Notes: generated from the sequence alone by a model not told the origin. Numbered from the stretch's first letter, positions 44,440 through 56,702 are shown. The stretch: DNA of 64,000 nt from Jiella endophytica (GCF_004519335.1 NZ_SOZD01000009.1:1-64000), one strand, 5' to 3'. Translations and numbers: made by a program.

Positions 44440-45336
44440 TTGAGTTTCCGCATTTCCATGCGCGCCCGCACCGAGGGCATCCGGCCGACCCGTCCGGTCA
44501 GATGGCGCAACCTCGACGGCATCGTCGGCGTCCACTGGGTCGCCGAGGGACATTCGCGAGCCAAGGGCTTCTACGTCTCGCCGGATCCGCGGATCGTCGT
44601 CTTCCTCAACGACGTCTCCGCGCAGATCCGGATGAGCAACCAGCCGGGCGGATCGCCGGCAGAGTTCCGGCCGATGCCGCGGGCGATCTACGTTCCCGCC
44701 GGGCAGCCGATGTGGACGGACTTCACCGCGGCCCACAGCTTCTCGCATCTCGATCTGCATCTCCACCGGGACCGCATGCTGCGGTTCCTCGCCCCCTCCG
44801 TCGGCAGCTCGGCCGCTCAAGCGGCGCTCCGTCGCCCTGCCGAGATCGAGGCCGCCGGCGCGATCGAGACCCTCGCAAAGCTGCTCGCCGACGAGCTTGC
44901 AGCCCCGGTGCGGCACGGCGTCTATGCGGAATCCCTCGTCGGAAGCATTGCGACCGCCATGCTGGAGCTTCCTCCCGACATCGACACGGGAGACGGCGGC
45001 CTGGCGCCGGCCGAGATGGAAAAGCTCGCCGCCCACCTCGAGGAAAAGGGCCGTCTGACGGTGGCCGACATGGCGGCGATCGTCGACCTCTCGGCGGATC
45101 GCTTCACCGCGCGCTTCAAGCAGACGACCGGCCAGACGCCGCTGCAGTGGCAGCTCGCCAGCCGCATCGCCCGCGCCAAGACATTGCTGATGCGCCGCGA
45201 GCTGACGGTCGCCGCCGTCGCCTCGCAGCTCGGCTTCACCGACCAGGCGCATTTCACCCGGATGTTCCGGCAGATCGCCGGGGAGACGCCGGCCGCCTGG
45301 CGTCAGGCGCAGGGCGCCGGCAGGCCGCCGCGCTGA
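44440..45336 (+). CDS. AraC family transcriptional regulator
   Basis: A 298-residue AraC-type activator. The N-terminal half is a cupin-like sensor domain; the C-terminal ~100 residues hold two helix-turn-helix motifs (LTVADMAAIVDLSADRFTARFKQTTGQTPLQWQ and LTVAAVASQLGFTDQAHFTRMFRQIAGETPAAW). It is divergent from the TonB receptor, so it probably senses the matching siderophore and activates uptake (inference by location). The start is uncertain: TTG at 44440 with GGCGG upstream, or ATG at 44458 without a clear ribosome site. Confidence 0.9.
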   Translation: MSFRISMRARTEGIRPTRPVRWRNLDGIVGVHWVAEGHSRAKGFYVSPDPRIVVFLNDVSAQIRMSNQPGGSPAEFRPMPRAIYVPAGQPMWTDFTAAHSFSHLDLHLHRDRMLRFLAPSVGSSAAQAALRRPAEIEAAGAIETLAKLLADELAAPVRHGVYAESLVGSIATAMLELPPDIDTGDGGLAPAEMEKLAAHLEEKGRLTVADMAAIVDLSADRFTARFKQTTGQTPLQWQLASRIARAKTLLMRRELTVAAVASQLGFTDQAHFTRMFRQIAGETPAAWRQAQGAGRPPR

Positions 45337-45459
45337 GACGGGCCGCCGGGGGACCGGGCTCATTGCGGTAGAGTTGCGGCCACGCTTTTCGCGCCTGTCG
45401 CCTCCGGCGAGCGTTCCCATATCGCCCCCTTCGGGGAGCGAGCGCGAAGGGGCACGGCT

Positions 45460-46524
45460 TTGAAAGACGCAGTCGAGGAACAGCTCACCAAGAAGGCGAC
45501 GATCGTCACCTCGGTGGTGCTCGCGATGACGGCGACGGTGGCGCTGGTCTGGGCGGCAGCCATGGCGCTGCTTCTGATCTTCGGCGGCATGCTGCTGGCA
45601 GCGATCGTCGCCGCGCTGGCAAGGCCCCTGCAATGGGCGGGGCTTCGCCGCGGCTGGGCCTTCGCGATCGTCATCGCCTTTCTCTTCGTCGCCATCGGCG
45701 GCGGGCTGTTCTACGGCGGCTTCACCCTGGTCAACCAGTTCCACGAGCTGTGGCGGCAGCTGCGCGAGCAGCTTCAGGCGCTCGCCCAGACCATGGGCGA
45801 CATGGGGCTGCAGCCGGGGGGCAACGGCGGCGACGGCAAGTCCGTCGGCCTCGACGACCTCCTGCCGAACCCCTCCGGCATCTTTTCCTCGGCGTCGCAG
45901 GCGATGTTCTCGGTGCTCGGTGCGCTCGGCAACGTCTTCGTCGTCGTCTTCATCGCGATCTTCCTGCTCGCCCAGCCGGAAACCTATCGCCGCGGCCTCG
46001 TCAGCCTGTTCCCGAAGGCGAAGCGGGCGCGGCTCGACGAGACCATCGGCGACGCGACCGAGGAGCTGATCCTCTGGGTCTGCGGCACCGGCATCTCGAT
46101 GGCGATCGTCTTCGTCGTCACCTTCGTCGGCCTCTGGCTGATCGGCATGCCGAGCGCCTTCCTGCTGGCCCTTCAGGCCGGCGTCCTCGCCTTCATCCCG
46201 ACCCTCGGCCCGTTCATCGCCGGCATTCCGATCGTTCTCGTCGGACTGTCGGAATCGATGCAAATGGCGCTGCTCGGCCTCGGCGTCTATGTGCTCGTCC
46301 AGAGCGTCGAGAGCAACGTCGCCCAGCCGGTCGCCCAGCGCTACACCAGCGCCCTGCCGCCGGTGCTGACCCTCGGGGCGCAGGTGGTGTTCGGCGTTCT
46401 CCTCGGCACCATCGGCATCGCGCTCGCCGTGCCTCTGATCGCCGTCATCATGGTCTTCGTGCGCGAGCTTTATGTGAACGACACGCTCGGCGGCCCCCAC
46501 GATTCGGCGCCGGATGCCGCCTGA
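45460..46524 (+). CDS. AI-2E/PerM family transporter
   Basis: A 354-residue membrane protein of the AI-2E transporter (PerM/YdiK) family with eight predicted helices. Typical parts are FLFVAIGGGLFYGGFTLVNQ, a soluble segment of about 60 residues, SLFPKAKRARLDETIGDATEELILWV and the C-terminal ESNVAQPVAQRYTSALPPVLTLGAQVVFG. Family roles range from AI-2 export to Na+/H+ exchange; no substrate can be named. It starts with TTG at 45460 with AAGGGG upstream. It stands 120 bases after the AraC gene. Confidence 0.92.
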   Translation: MKDAVEEQLTKKATIVTSVVLAMTATVALVWAAAMALLLIFGGMLLAAIVAALARPLQWAGLRRGWAFAIVIAFLFVAIGGGLFYGGFTLVNQFHELWRQLREQLQALAQTMGDMGLQPGGNGGDGKSVGLDDLLPNPSGIFSSASQAMFSVLGALGNVFVVVFIAIFLLAQPETYRRGLVSLFPKAKRARLDETIGDATEELILWVCGTGISMAIVFVVTFVGLWLIGMPSAFLLALQAGVLAFIPTLGPFIAGIPIVLVGLSESMQMALLGLGVYVLVQSVESNVAQPVAQRYTSALPPVLTLGAQVVFGVLLGTIGIALAVPLIAVIMVFVRELYVNDTLGGPHDSAPDAA

Positions 46525-46637
46525 ACGCTGTCGGCGAGGCCCAGACGGCGATCCTGGCGCAATGCGGCCGGGCGGAGGGCTCGCCCCAACCCGGCCGCAT
46601 GACGTCGTTTGCCGCAAGACGCGCGGCAGTTCCGGCC

Positions 46638-47132
46638 TCACTCGCCGGAATATTCCTGCGGGCCCTTGCTCAGGAACTCCTCGAGCGCCCGCTGGCCGGC
46701 CGCCGTCGTATCCATGTCGGCCGATTCCGCACCGGTCGTCGTCTCGGCGTCAGGCATCGCGCATTTCGGCGACAGTGACGTTCCCCAGGCGTTGAAGACG
46801 ACCGAATAGGGCGTCGACGAGGAATAGGTCAGATTGTCGGGCGAACAGGTGACGCGCTTGCCGAGGGCTGCCGAGACGATCACCGAATAGGGCGTGCCCT
46901 GGACCATGCCTTCCACCGGCAGGCGGATGCAGCGGGTCTTGCCGATCGGAAAGCTGGAGGACCAGGTGATGCCCTTGCCGACCTGGACGCCCATCCAGGC
47001 GGAATAGCCGGCGCCAACCAGGAGGTTGACGCAGGCGGCGGTCTGCGCGGCGGCCGGCGGGGCGGCGGCAAAGGTCGCTGCAGCAAGGGAAGCGGCCGCC
47101 GCGGCGGCTGTGAGGATGCGTCTGTGAGCCAT
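46638..47132 (-). CDS. Small secreted protein, function unknown
   Basis: A 164-residue protein with a clear signal peptide (RRILTAAAAAASLAAATFAAAPPAAAQ) and a mature part of about 135 residues. Three cysteines are spread along it (ACVNLL, TRCIRL, VTCSPD) plus one near the C-terminus (SPKCAMP), compatible with two disulfides. No known domain recognised; it ends acidic. GGGAG lies 8 bases upstream of the ATG at 47132. It is convergent with the PerM-like transporter gene. It may be an envelope protein, but no role is supported. Confidence 0.72.
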   Translation of the reverse strand: MAHRRILTAAAAAASLAAATFAAAPPAAAQTAACVNLLVGAGYSAWMGVQVGKGITWSSSFPIGKTRCIRLPVEGMVQGTPYSVIVSAALGKRVTCSPDNLTYSSSTPYSVVFNAWGTSLSPKCAMPDAETTTGAESADMDTTAAGQRALEEFLSKGPQEYSGE

Positions 47133-47395
47133 CGTGTTTTCTCCCATGAACGATGTGGCGCGAGCAGCTTGCATCCAATCTTCGTCGCCGCAATTACGGG
47201 ACGAGTTCGTTTAATATCAACAATTCGAGATTGCATCTGCGATCATTGCCCGCCGCATCGGTCGCGCTGCCCACCGCTGCGTCGAACGCGCCGACGCCCA
47301 GAGGGTAGGACAGGCCGCCGGAAACGATGCCGGGGCTGAAGCGTTGGCGAGGACAAGCCCGCCTCAGGGCCGCACCACCTTCCGGAGCATCATCC

Positions 47396-47794
47396 ATGGG
47401 CCTTGCCGCCGCCGCCAATCCCCTTCCCGCATTTCTTGCCGCCCTGCTCGCCTTCGGTTTCGGCTTCCTTTGGCACCGCTTCTTCGAAAAGCGCTGGATG
47501 ACCGCCCCCGGCTACGAGGGACGGCCGGGATTGAAGATCGCGCCGCTGGTCGTCGTCTTCATCGCCTATTTCGTCATCGCCGAGATGCTCGCCGGGCTGA
47601 CCGCCCATATCGGCGGCATCACCCTTGGCAATGCGCTGGTCAACGCCCTGATGGTCTGGGCCGGGTTCGTCCTCGCGGCGATGGTCGTCGACCACTCCTT
47701 CGAGGCGCGGCCGCGCAGGCTGACCTTGGTGAATGGCGGCCACTGGCTGGGCGCCTTCCTGATCATGGGAGTGGTCATCGGAACGCTTGGCTAG
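47396..47794 (+). CDS. DUF1761 small membrane protein
   Basis: A 132-residue protein with four predicted membrane helices, matching DUF1761: an N-terminal helix ([18 protein letters not shown]), then [43 protein letters not shown] and [19 protein letters not shown]. Function unknown. The ATG at 47396 has GGAG 8 bases upstream; an upstream start would add a non-hydrophobic leader. acs follows about 170 bases downstream. Confidence 0.85.
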   Translation: MGLAAAANPLPAFLAALLAFGFGFLWHRFFEKRWMTAPGYEGRPGLKIAPLVVVFIAYFVIAEMLAGLTAHIGGITLGNALVNALMVWAGFVLAAMVVDHSFEARPRRLTLVNGGHWLGAFLIMGVVIGTLG

Positions 47795-47966
47795 AGCGCG
47801 CAGTGCTTCTCAAGGCCCGGGCTCGGGTCACGCCTTCGCGACACCCCCGAACGGGGCTTGCCGAAAGTCTAAGGGCCGTCACCTAGACCATGATGAACCT
47901 CTCGCCGTAAGTTCGGGCGGGAGGAGACCGCCTCGACGGCGGCAAGAGCAGCAATGGGAGGAAGCC

Positions 47967-49916
<1,950 letters not shown>

Positions 49917-49965
49917 GGAAGTTCAGAAGGCAACGATCGAGGCGATGCCGCGTTGGTGTCGCCAT

Positions 49966-49996
49966 GGCCCGGGTGGGGAACCGCCCGGGCCTTTTT
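49966..49996 (+). terminator. Intrinsic terminator after acs
   Basis: Perfect 8-base stem GGCCCGGG (49966-49973) / CCCGGGCC (49984-49991), a 10-base loop and then TTTTT. Located 50 bases after the acs stop. Confidence 0.9.
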
Positions 49997-50034
49997 CGTT
50001 CCACCGGCGGGCTCGCCTCGAGTCGCCACCGCTG

Positions 50035-50134
50035 CAGCATCGGCCCGGAAATCGGAATCGATTGTCGGAAAGCACGATGCGTGGATTCAAAATGAGAGCG
50101 CCTTGCGCATCCATCCGGAGCACTCCGCTCTGGA
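50035..50134 (+). repeat. RIME-like repeat, copy C
   Basis: About 100 bases. It begins GCAGCATCGGCCCGGAAATC, then GGAATCGATTGTCGGAAAGC, with ATTCAAAATGAGAGCG in the middle, and a second palindromic part ending CTCCGCTCTGG. It sits directly between the acs terminator and the MBL-fold gene. Confidence 0.7.
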
Positions 50135-50164
50135 CCCGAAATGATTTGAAGCAAGGGCATGACC

Positions 50165-51205
50165 ATGGCCAAAAACCCCTACTACTCCGGCCTCGTCTCC
50201 GACCATTTCGACGGGACCCGCTTCTTCAATCCCGGCCATTCGCCCACCGACCGCGGGTTCAGGGATCTTTTGAAATGGCAGTTCAACGGCGAGCGGGCGA
50301 AATGGCCGAGCCATGTTCCGGTGACACCCGCCCTCCCCGTTCCCCGCGTCGCCGGCCTGAAGGCGACGATGGTCGGCCATGCCAGCGTGCTGATCCAACT
50401 CGCTGGGCTCAACATCCTCACCGATCCGGTGTGGTCCGATCGCGTCAGCCCCAGCACATTCGCCGGGCCGAAGCGGGTCGCCGCGCCCGGCATCCGCTTC
50501 GAGGACCTGCCGCCGATCGACCTCGTGCTCCTGTCGCACAATCACTACGACCACTGCGACCTGCACACTCTGAGGCGCCTGCATGAGAGCCATCGGCCGA
50601 AGATCGTCACGGCGCTCGGCAACGACGCGCTCCTGTCCCGCGCGATCGCCGGCATCGACGTCGTCGCCGGCGACTGGGGCGACGAGATCGCGCTCGCCGA
50701 GGGCGTCGTTCGAGGGCCGGTCGACGGTGAAAGCCACCAGTCCGCACGCTCCGCGGCAGGCGATGCCCGCGTCGCGATCGTCCCGGCCCAGCACTGGTCG
50801 CGCCGGGGCATCCGCGACACGAGGATGGCGCTGTGGTGCGGATTCGTGGTGAAGGCCGGCGGCCTGACGGTCTATTTCGCCGGCGACAGCGGCTATGGCG
50901 ATGGGCGCATCTTCCGCGACATCGCCGCGCGCCACGGCGCCCCCGATCTCGCACTGATCCCCATTGGCGCCTATGCGCCCCGCTGGTTCATGAAGGCCCA
51001 GCACATGAATCCCGAAGAGGCGGTGAGCGTTTTTCAGGACGTCGGCGCGCAAAATGCGATGGCCATCCATTGGGGGACCGTCCAGCTCACCGACGAGCCC
51101 CATGAAGAGCCGGCTCATCTGCTGCAGGCAGCGCTATCGGAGCAAGGGATCGACCCCGGACGGTTTGTGGCGCTGGCGCCCGGCGGCAGCGTGGACATCG
51201 GATAG
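50165..51205 (+). CDS. MBL-fold metallo-hydrolase (NAPE-PLD/UlaG-like)
   Basis: A 346-residue metallo-beta-lactamase-fold hydrolase. The zinc motif is LLSHNHYDHCDL near residue 122; other metal-site parts are VPAQHWSRRG, YFAGDSGYGD and MAIHWGTVQL. The N-terminal GHASVLIQLAGLNILTDPVWSDR is typical of the NAPE-PLD-like group, whose members cleave phosphodiester or lactone bonds. Substrate not determined. The ATG at 50165 has AAGG 8 bases upstream; an ATG at 50159 is also possible. A RIME-like repeat ends 30 bases before it. Confidence 0.92.
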   Translation: MAKNPYYSGLVSDHFDGTRFFNPGHSPTDRGFRDLLKWQFNGERAKWPSHVPVTPALPVPRVAGLKATMVGHASVLIQLAGLNILTDPVWSDRVSPSTFAGPKRVAAPGIRFEDLPPIDLVLLSHNHYDHCDLHTLRRLHESHRPKIVTALGNDALLSRAIAGIDVVAGDWGDEIALAEGVVRGPVDGESHQSARSAAGDARVAIVPAQHWSRRGIRDTRMALWCGFVVKAGGLTVYFAGDSGYGDGRIFRDIAARHGAPDLALIPIGAYAPRWFMKAQHMNPEEAVSVFQDVGAQNAMAIHWGTVQLTDEPHEEPAHLLQAALSEQGIDPGRFVALAPGGSVDIG

Positions 51206-51407
51206 GACCTCGCCGCTTCGTCAGACTTTCGAGGGTATTGGCTGCATCTCGGATCGACAAGGCTATCGTCCTGCGCCGTGCATGCCGATTTGGTCGCACG
51301 AATCTGATTCCTTGTCATCTGATACCGGTACATCGGCTCTCAGGCACTGTGACGTTACGGCAATTTATGCTACCCTTGGTTTTATATGCAACCAGGAGAG
51401 TAGTCCA

Positions 51408-52988
51408 ATGCCCCATGGCGGTACCTTTGAAAACCACGTCGTAGCCCCTCGTTCCAAATTCTACCAAGGGCCGTTCGGCCGCATATGCAGCGATCTCGAA
51501 CCGTGGTTCCCGCCCTCGGTGGATCCGAAGAAGCCGAACGATCTCGACGACCATCTTCTGGCGATCGCAGAAAAGATGCTTGAAGCCGATAGCGTCACGC
51601 CCGAGGAGATTGCCCAGGACAGCGGTCGGATCCGCGATCTCGAGAACGTCTTCAGTTCGACGACGCCTGCCGGCTATACCTATTTCGGCCAGTTCGTCGA
51701 CCATGACATCACCTTCGATCCCGCCTCCAGCCTGATGCGGGAGAACGATCCGGCCGGCCTCCTCAATCACCGGACTCCGCGGCTCGATCTCGACAATGTC
51801 TATGGGCGCGGCCCTGATGACAGCCCCTATCTCTACGACCGCGACGACGTGGTACGCGACGCATCCGGGAAGGAAATCGTCGACAAGTTCCTGATCGGCG
51901 AGATCATCGAACAGCGCAGCGGCACGCCGACGCCCACGGGCCTACCCGACCTGCCGCGTAACGGCCAGGGACGGGCGCTGATCGGCGACATGCGCAACGA
52001 TGAAAACGCCATGGTCTCCCAGCTGCAGCTCGCTTTCCTCAAGGCCCACAACGCACTTGCCGACCGAGCTCGTGCGTTTGGCGCGGCGAACAGCTTCGAA
52101 GCCGCCCGCAAGACGCTGCGCTGGCTCTATCAATGGATCGTCTGGCACGATTTTCTCGCTCGAATCTTGCGCGATGACGTGCGCCAGGAGGCGCTCAAGA
52201 AAGAGAGCTTCGGTCCCTCCGGACAGTCGCTCGAGCTCGGGCTGAAACACGTCTACAGCTGGAAGGAGATGCCCTTCATGCCGGTGGAGTTCGCCGTCGC
52301 GGCTTATCGCTATGGCCACTCGATGGTCCGCAACAGCTATCAGACGAACGAACCGTTCCGCGGCTTTGGTAATTTCGCACCAATCTTCGATCGCTCCGGG
52401 GACCCGGCCGACCGCGACAGCCGCAAAGATCTCAGCGGATTTCGCGCCATGCAACGAACCAACATCATCCAGTGGGACTGGTTTTTGCCGACTCAGTCCT
52501 CGTCGGGCCCCTTCCCACAGATGGCGCGCAAGATCGACAGCCGCATGGCTAACGCGCTGGCCTTTCTCCGCGAGAGCGGGCGAAACATGAACATTCTCGC
52601 CTTCCGCAATCTGTTGCGCGGCGTGCGCTTCGAGTTGCCCTCCGGCACGAGCGTCGCGAGGAAGTTCTGCATCGATCCGATCGACATCGATCCGTCAGAA
52701 GACGCGCTCTGGTTCTATATCCTGAAGGAGGCCGAGATCCGCGAACGCGGCGAAAAGCTGGGACCTCTCGGCTCGACCATCGTCGCGGCGGTCTTTGCGG
52801 GCCTCCTCAAGGGCGATCCGTCGAGCTGGGTGAATAGCCAACCGTGCTGGACGCCTGCTGACGATCCGCTGCTGGAGGACGGCGAGGACAACAAGGACTC
52901 CCCCGGCAAATGGCAGCTGTCGTCGATCATCCGCATCGGCGGCTCGCCCGTCTCTTCTGCCGACGTCGAAAAGCTGGGCTCATCCTAA
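51408..52988 (+). CDS. Animal-type haem peroxidase family protein
   Basis: A 526-residue member of the peroxidase-cyclooxygenase (animal haem peroxidase) superfamily, uncommon in bacteria. Distal site: YFGQFVDHDITFDP, with the distal His and adjacent Asp that binds Ca. Proximal His: AAYRYGHSMVRNSYQ. RNDENAMVSQLQLAFLKAHNALADR and GDPSSWVNSQPCWTP are also characteristic. No signal peptide is visible. The ATG at 51408 has AGGAG 9 bases upstream. It has its own intergenic region; codon choice looks slightly less GC-biased than its neighbours, which fits acquisition (inference). Confidence 0.9.
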   Translation: MPHGGTFENHVVAPRSKFYQGPFGRICSDLEPWFPPSVDPKKPNDLDDHLLAIAEKMLEADSVTPEEIAQDSGRIRDLENVFSSTTPAGYTYFGQFVDHDITFDPASSLMRENDPAGLLNHRTPRLDLDNVYGRGPDDSPYLYDRDDVVRDASGKEIVDKFLIGEIIEQRSGTPTPTGLPDLPRNGQGRALIGDMRNDENAMVSQLQLAFLKAHNALADRARAFGAANSFEAARKTLRWLYQWIVWHDFLARILRDDVRQEALKKESFGPSGQSLELGLKHVYSWKEMPFMPVEFAVAAYRYGHSMVRNSYQTNEPFRGFGNFAPIFDRSGDPADRDSRKDLSGFRAMQRTNIIQWDWFLPTQSSSGPFPQMARKIDSRMANALAFLRESGRNMNILAFRNLLRGVRFELPSGTSVARKFCIDPIDIDPSEDALWFYILKEAEIRERGEKLGPLGSTIVAAVFAGLLKGDPSSWVNSQPCWTPADDPLLEDGEDNKDSPGKWQLSSIIRIGGSPVSSADVEKLGSS

Positions 52989-53417
52989 CGGCCTGCAAAG
53001 GAGGTATCCTGACCAAAGGGCGCCGGCAGTAGGTTTGCGAGACGGCACCGGCCGGAGAACTGCGGGTCCTTCGGCCGATGCGCTATCGTCACGACCGCAT
53101 GGCAAACGCCGAAAGGTGAGTGCCATTCGCGACGCATCGATCTCTTCCCTTGCTGGGAGATTAGGCCAATCGCTCTGTCCGGCAGCGGCTTCGAGCGGTT
53201 ATCCCGGTCGCGACAGGCGATCAATCGCTTATCGCGCTCGCTCCGGGACGGTTCCCGACCGGGTGTTCTCGCTCCGCCTTCGCGAAGTGGAATCGCGCCG
53301 TTCCGTGGCGCCGCCGGGACACCGGCATTGCGCTTTGGCATCTTCACGGATAACCCGTCGAACAACTTCAGCAGGGACGATCTCTGTCCCGGCGTGACTG
53401 TCCGACGAGATGCCCCG
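52989..53417. other. Intergenic stretch before leuS
   Basis: 429 bases with no supported gene. A Shine-Dalgarno-like AAAGGAGGTAT at 52997-53007 is not followed by a usable start codon. The right part should hold the leuS promoter. Confidence 0.45.
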
Positions 53418-56030
53418 ATGACCACCGAACGCTACAATCCCCGCACCGCCGAGCCGAAATGGCAGAAGGCCTGGGCCGACGCGAAGCTCTTCGAGACGCA
53501 GACCGAGGCGGCGGGCGAGAAATACTACGTCCTCGAGATGTTCCCCTATCCCTCGGGGCGCATCCACATGGGCCATGTGCGCAACTACGCGCTCGGCGAC
53601 GTGGTGGCGCGCTACAAGCGGGCGAAGGGCTGCAACGTCCTGCATCCGATGGGCTGGGACGCCTTCGGCATGCCGGCCGAGAACGCCGCGATGCAGAACA
53701 AGGTCCATCCGGCGAAATGGACCTACGAGAACATCGACACGATGCGCAAGCAGCTGAAGTCGATGGGGCTTTCGCTCGACTGGTCGCGCGAGTTCGCCAC
53801 CTGCGACGTCGAATACTATCACCGCCAGCAGATGCTCTTCCTCGACATGCTGGACAAGGGCCTCGCCTATCGCAAGAAGTCGAAGGTCAACTGGGATCCG
53901 GTCGACATGACGGTGCTCGCCAACGAGCAGGTGATCGACGGCAAGGGCTGGCGCTCCGGCGCCGAGGTCGAACAGCGCGAGCTGGTCCAGTGGTTCTTCA
54001 AGATAACCGACTTTGCCGACGATCTTGCGAGCGCCCTGGACAGCCTGCCCGAGTGGCCGGAAAAGGTCCGGCTGATGCAGCGAAACTGGATCGGCAAGTC
54101 GGAAGGGCTGATGCTGCGCTGGGCGCTAGCCAAGGGGACTGCCCCGGACGGCGAGCGCGAGGTGACGGTGTTCACCACCCGGCCGGACACGCTCTATGGC
54201 GCCTCCTTCATCGCCGTCGCCCCCGACCATCCGCTAGCGCAGAAGGCGGCCGAAATCGACCCTGCGCTTGAGGCCTTCATCGCCGAGACCCGCCGCACCG
54301 GCACTTCGGCCGAGGCGATCGAGACCGCCGAGAAGAAGGGCTACCGCACGGCGATCGAGGCGGTGCATCCGCTCGACGAGACATGGCGCGTGCCGGTCTA
54401 TGTGGCGAATTTCGTGCTGATGGAATACGGCACCGGCGCCGTCTTCGGCTGCCCGGCCCACGACCAGCGCGACCTCGACTTCGCCCGCAAATACGACCTG
54501 CCGGTTCGCCCCGTCGTCCTGCCGCCGCATGAGGATCCGGTCGCCTTCTCGGTCGCGGACAAGGCCTATGTCGAGGACGGCGTCATCTATAATTCGCAGT
54601 TTCTCGACGGCAAGAGCCCGGACGAGGCCTTCGAGGCCGTCGCCGAGAAGCTCGAGGCGAGCGATCTCTTCGGGGCACCCCAGGCGAGCCGGAAGGTCAA
54701 TTATCGCCTGCGGGACTGGGGCATCTCGCGCCAGCGCTACTGGGGCTGCCCGATCCCGGTGCTCCACTGCGAGAGCTGCGGCGTCGTCCCGGAGGCTCGC
54801 GAAAATCTCCCGGTAAAGCTTCCCGACGACATCGACTTCGAAAAGCCCGGCAATCCGCTCGACCGGCACCCGACCTGGCGCAAGGCCACCTGCCCGGTCT
54901 GCGGCGGCGATGCTTCACGTGAAACCGACACGATGGACACCTTCGTCGATTCCTCGTGGTATTTCGCGCGCTTCACCGCGCCGCGCGCCGACGAGCCGAC
55001 CGACCCGCAGGCCGCCAATGCCTGGCTGCCTGTCGACCAGTATATCGGCGGCATCGAGCACGCGATCCTGCATCTCCTCTATTCGCGCTTCTTCATCCGG
55101 GCGATGCGGGAATGCGGCCATCTCGACCTCGACGAGCCGTTCAAGGGCCTGTTCACCCAGGGGATGGTGGTCCACGAGACCTATCGCGACGGCCGCGAAT
55201 GGGTGGCGCCCGTCGATGTGAGGATCGTCGAGGCTGACGGCCGCCGCGTCGCGACCCGCATCTCCACCGACACGCCGCTCGACATCGGCGGCATCGAGAA
55301 GATGTCGAAGTCGAAGAAGAACGTCGTCGATCCCGACGACATCATCGCCTCCTACGGCGCCGACACCGCCCGCTGGTTCGTCCTGTCCGACTCGCCGCCC
55401 GATCGCGACGTGATCTGGTCCGAGGCCGGCGTGGAGGGGGCCCACCGCTTCGTCCAGCGGCTTTGGCGGCTGGTCACCGAGACAGCGCCGAAGCTTCCGA
55501 ACGCGGCCGGTGCGCCCGGCACCGACGGCGCGGCGCTGGAGATCCGCAAGGCCGCCCACCGCACGGTCGCCGGCGTTTCCGACGATATCGAGCGCCTCGC
55601 CTTCAACAAGGCGATCGCCCGCGTCCACGAGCTGGTCAACCAGCTCTCCGCCGCCTTCGGCAAGATCGACCCGGCCAATGCCGGCGAGACGGCAGCCGCG
55701 CGCGACGCGCTGTCGATGCTGACCCGCATCGTCGCGCCGATGATGCCGCATCTTGCCGAAAGCCTCTGGGAGGTGCTCGGCGAGACCGGCCTTGCCGCGG
55801 CCGCGCCCTGGCCGCAGGTGGACGACAGCCTGCTTTCGGACGATACGGTCACACTGCCGATCCAGATCAATGGCAAGAAGCGCGGCGACTTGACCGTGCC
55901 GGCCGCGGCCGGCAAAGCTGAGATCGAGAAGGCCGTGCTGGCGCTCGATGTGGTGAGCGCGGCACTGGCCGGCCAGGCGCCCAAACGCCTGGTGGTGGTG
56001 CCGGGGAGAATCGTCAATGTCGTCGTCTGA
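53418..56030 (+). CDS. leuS: Leucyl-tRNA synthetase
   Basis: Charges tRNA-Leu. The 870-residue class I synthetase has the HIGH-type motif [14 protein letters not shown] near residue 45, the CP1 editing domain in the middle, a zinc-type knuckle with CPVCGG, and the KMSKS loop as [13 protein letters not shown]. The C-terminal end PGRIVNVVV is normal. The ATG at 53418 matches the family start. A parS-like site lies at 54912-54925, encoding ASRET within the conserved RETDTMDTF segment. lptE overlaps its end by 14 bases, and holA follows, a common alphaproteobacterial order. Confidence 0.98.
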   Translation: MTTERYNPRTAEPKWQKAWADAKLFETQTEAAGEKYYVLEMFPYPSGRIHMGHVRNYALGDVVARYKRAKGCNVLHPMGWDAFGMPAENAAMQNKVHPAKWTYENIDTMRKQLKSMGLSLDWSREFATCDVEYYHRQQMLFLDMLDKGLAYRKKSKVNWDPVDMTVLANEQVIDGKGWRSGAEVEQRELVQWFFKITDFADDLASALDSLPEWPEKVRLMQRNWIGKSEGLMLRWALAKGTAPDGEREVTVFTTRPDTLYGASFIAVAPDHPLAQKAAEIDPALEAFIAETRRTGTSAEAIETAEKKGYRTAIEAVHPLDETWRVPVYVANFVLMEYGTGAVFGCPAHDQRDLDFARKYDLPVRPVVLPPHEDPVAFSVADKAYVEDGVIYNSQFLDGKSPDEAFEAVAEKLEASDLFGAPQASRKVNYRLRDWGISRQRYWGCPIPVLHCESCGVVPEARENLPVKLPDDIDFEKPGNPLDRHPTWRKATCPVCGGDASRETDTMDTFVDSSWYFARFTAPRADEPTDPQAANAWLPVDQYIGGIEHAILHLLYSRFFIRAMRECGHLDLDEPFKGLFTQGMVVHETYRDGREWVAPVDVRIVEADGRRVATRISTDTPLDIGGIEKMSKSKKNVVDPDDIIASYGADTARWFVLSDSPPDRDVIWSEAGVEGAHRFVQRLWRLVTETAPKLPNAAGAPGTDGAALEIRKAAHRTVAGVSDDIERLAFNKAIARVHELVNQLSAAFGKIDPANAGETAAARDALSMLTRIVAPMMPHLAESLWEVLGETGLAAAAPWPQVDDSLLSDDTVTLPIQINGKKRGDLTVPAAAGKAEIEKAVLALDVVSAALAGQAPKRLVVVPGRIVNVVV
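54912..54925. other. parS-like ParB-binding site 3 (inside leuS)
   Basis: GCTTCACGTGAAAC, one mismatch from the parS core. In the leuS frame it reads Ala-Ser-Arg-Glu-Thr, the last three residues lying in the conserved RETDTMDTF block. Confidence 0.65.
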
Positions 56031-56598
56031 TCGCGCCCGGCGCGTTCCTGCCGTGGGCTCGCCGAAAGGCCGATGGCTGCGCCTTGCGCCCGTGGCGGCC
56101 CTCGCTGCGGGGCTGCTGTCCGGCTGCACCGCCGGCCCGCTCTACGGCACCCACGGCGTCGGCGGCACCGATATCGGCGGCGAGGCCGCGCGGCTGCCCT
56201 ATGCCGGCCGCATTGCCATCACCGAGGCCGACACCCGCACCGACCAGCTGGTGCGCAACGAGCTCCTGTTCCGGCTGAACCGCGGCAGGCCGGTGGTCGA
56301 TCCGGTCTACGAGCTGCGCCTGTCGGTCAGCGGCAAGGCCCGCGGCACGATCGTCGAGAGCGAGGGCGTCTCGCGCTCGGTCATCTACATCGAGCGGGCG
56401 AAATACCAGCTCGTGCGGCTGTCCGATCAGCAGGTCGTCGCTTCCGGCGAACGCTCGGCGACGGTGCCCTACGACCAGACGATCCAGCTCTATCAGAGCC
56501 AGCGGTCCCTGAAGAATGCCCGCGAGGAGGCGAGCAAGCAGCTCGCCGGCCAGCTGGAACTCGCGGTGGCGAGCGCCCTGTCGCGCAGCGGCGGCTGA
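56017..56598 (+). CDS. lptE: LPS assembly lipoprotein LptE
   Basis: Outer-membrane lipoprotein that plugs the LptD barrel during lipopolysaccharide export. The 193-residue protein has an N-terminal signal with the lipobox LLSGC (Cys about residue 36), then a LptE-like domain with [25 protein letters not shown] and [11 protein letters not shown]. Sequence conservation in this family is low; position between leuS and holA strongly supports the call. It overlaps the leuS end by 14 bases, implying coupled translation. Confidence 0.92.
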   Translation: MSSSDRARRVPAVGSPKGRWLRLAPVAALAAGLLSGCTAGPLYGTHGVGGTDIGGEAARLPYAGRIAITEADTRTDQLVRNELLFRLNRGRPVVDPVYELRLSVSGKARGTIVESEGVSRSVIYIERAKYQLVRLSDQQVVASGERSATVPYDQTIQLYQSQRSLKNAREEASKQLAGQLELAVASALSRSGG

Positions 56599-56600
56599 GC

Positions 56601-56702
56601 TGCAGCATCGGTCCGAAAATCGAAATCGATTTTCGGGCCGATGCGCAGATTCAATAACTTGGAACGTCGTTCGTGCGTCCATTTGAACGCACGACGCTCT
56701 AG
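56601..56702 (+). repeat. RIME-like repeat, copy D
   Basis: About 102 bases. Left palindrome TCCGAAAATCGAAATCGATT / TTCGGG, middle ATTCAATAACTTGGAACG, right palindrome with TCGTGCGTCCA / TTTGAACGCACGA, ending CGCTCTAGGG. It separates lptE from holA. Confidence 0.75.

Noticed and set aside
52997-53007. Strong Shine-Dalgarno-like AAAGGAGGTAT after the peroxidase gene
   Set aside because: No ATG, GTG or TTG at a usable distance; the only frame closes after seven codons.
53035-53397. 120-codon frame upstream of leuS
   Set aside because: Ser/Arg-rich, no ribosome site, no domain; typical random high-GC frame.
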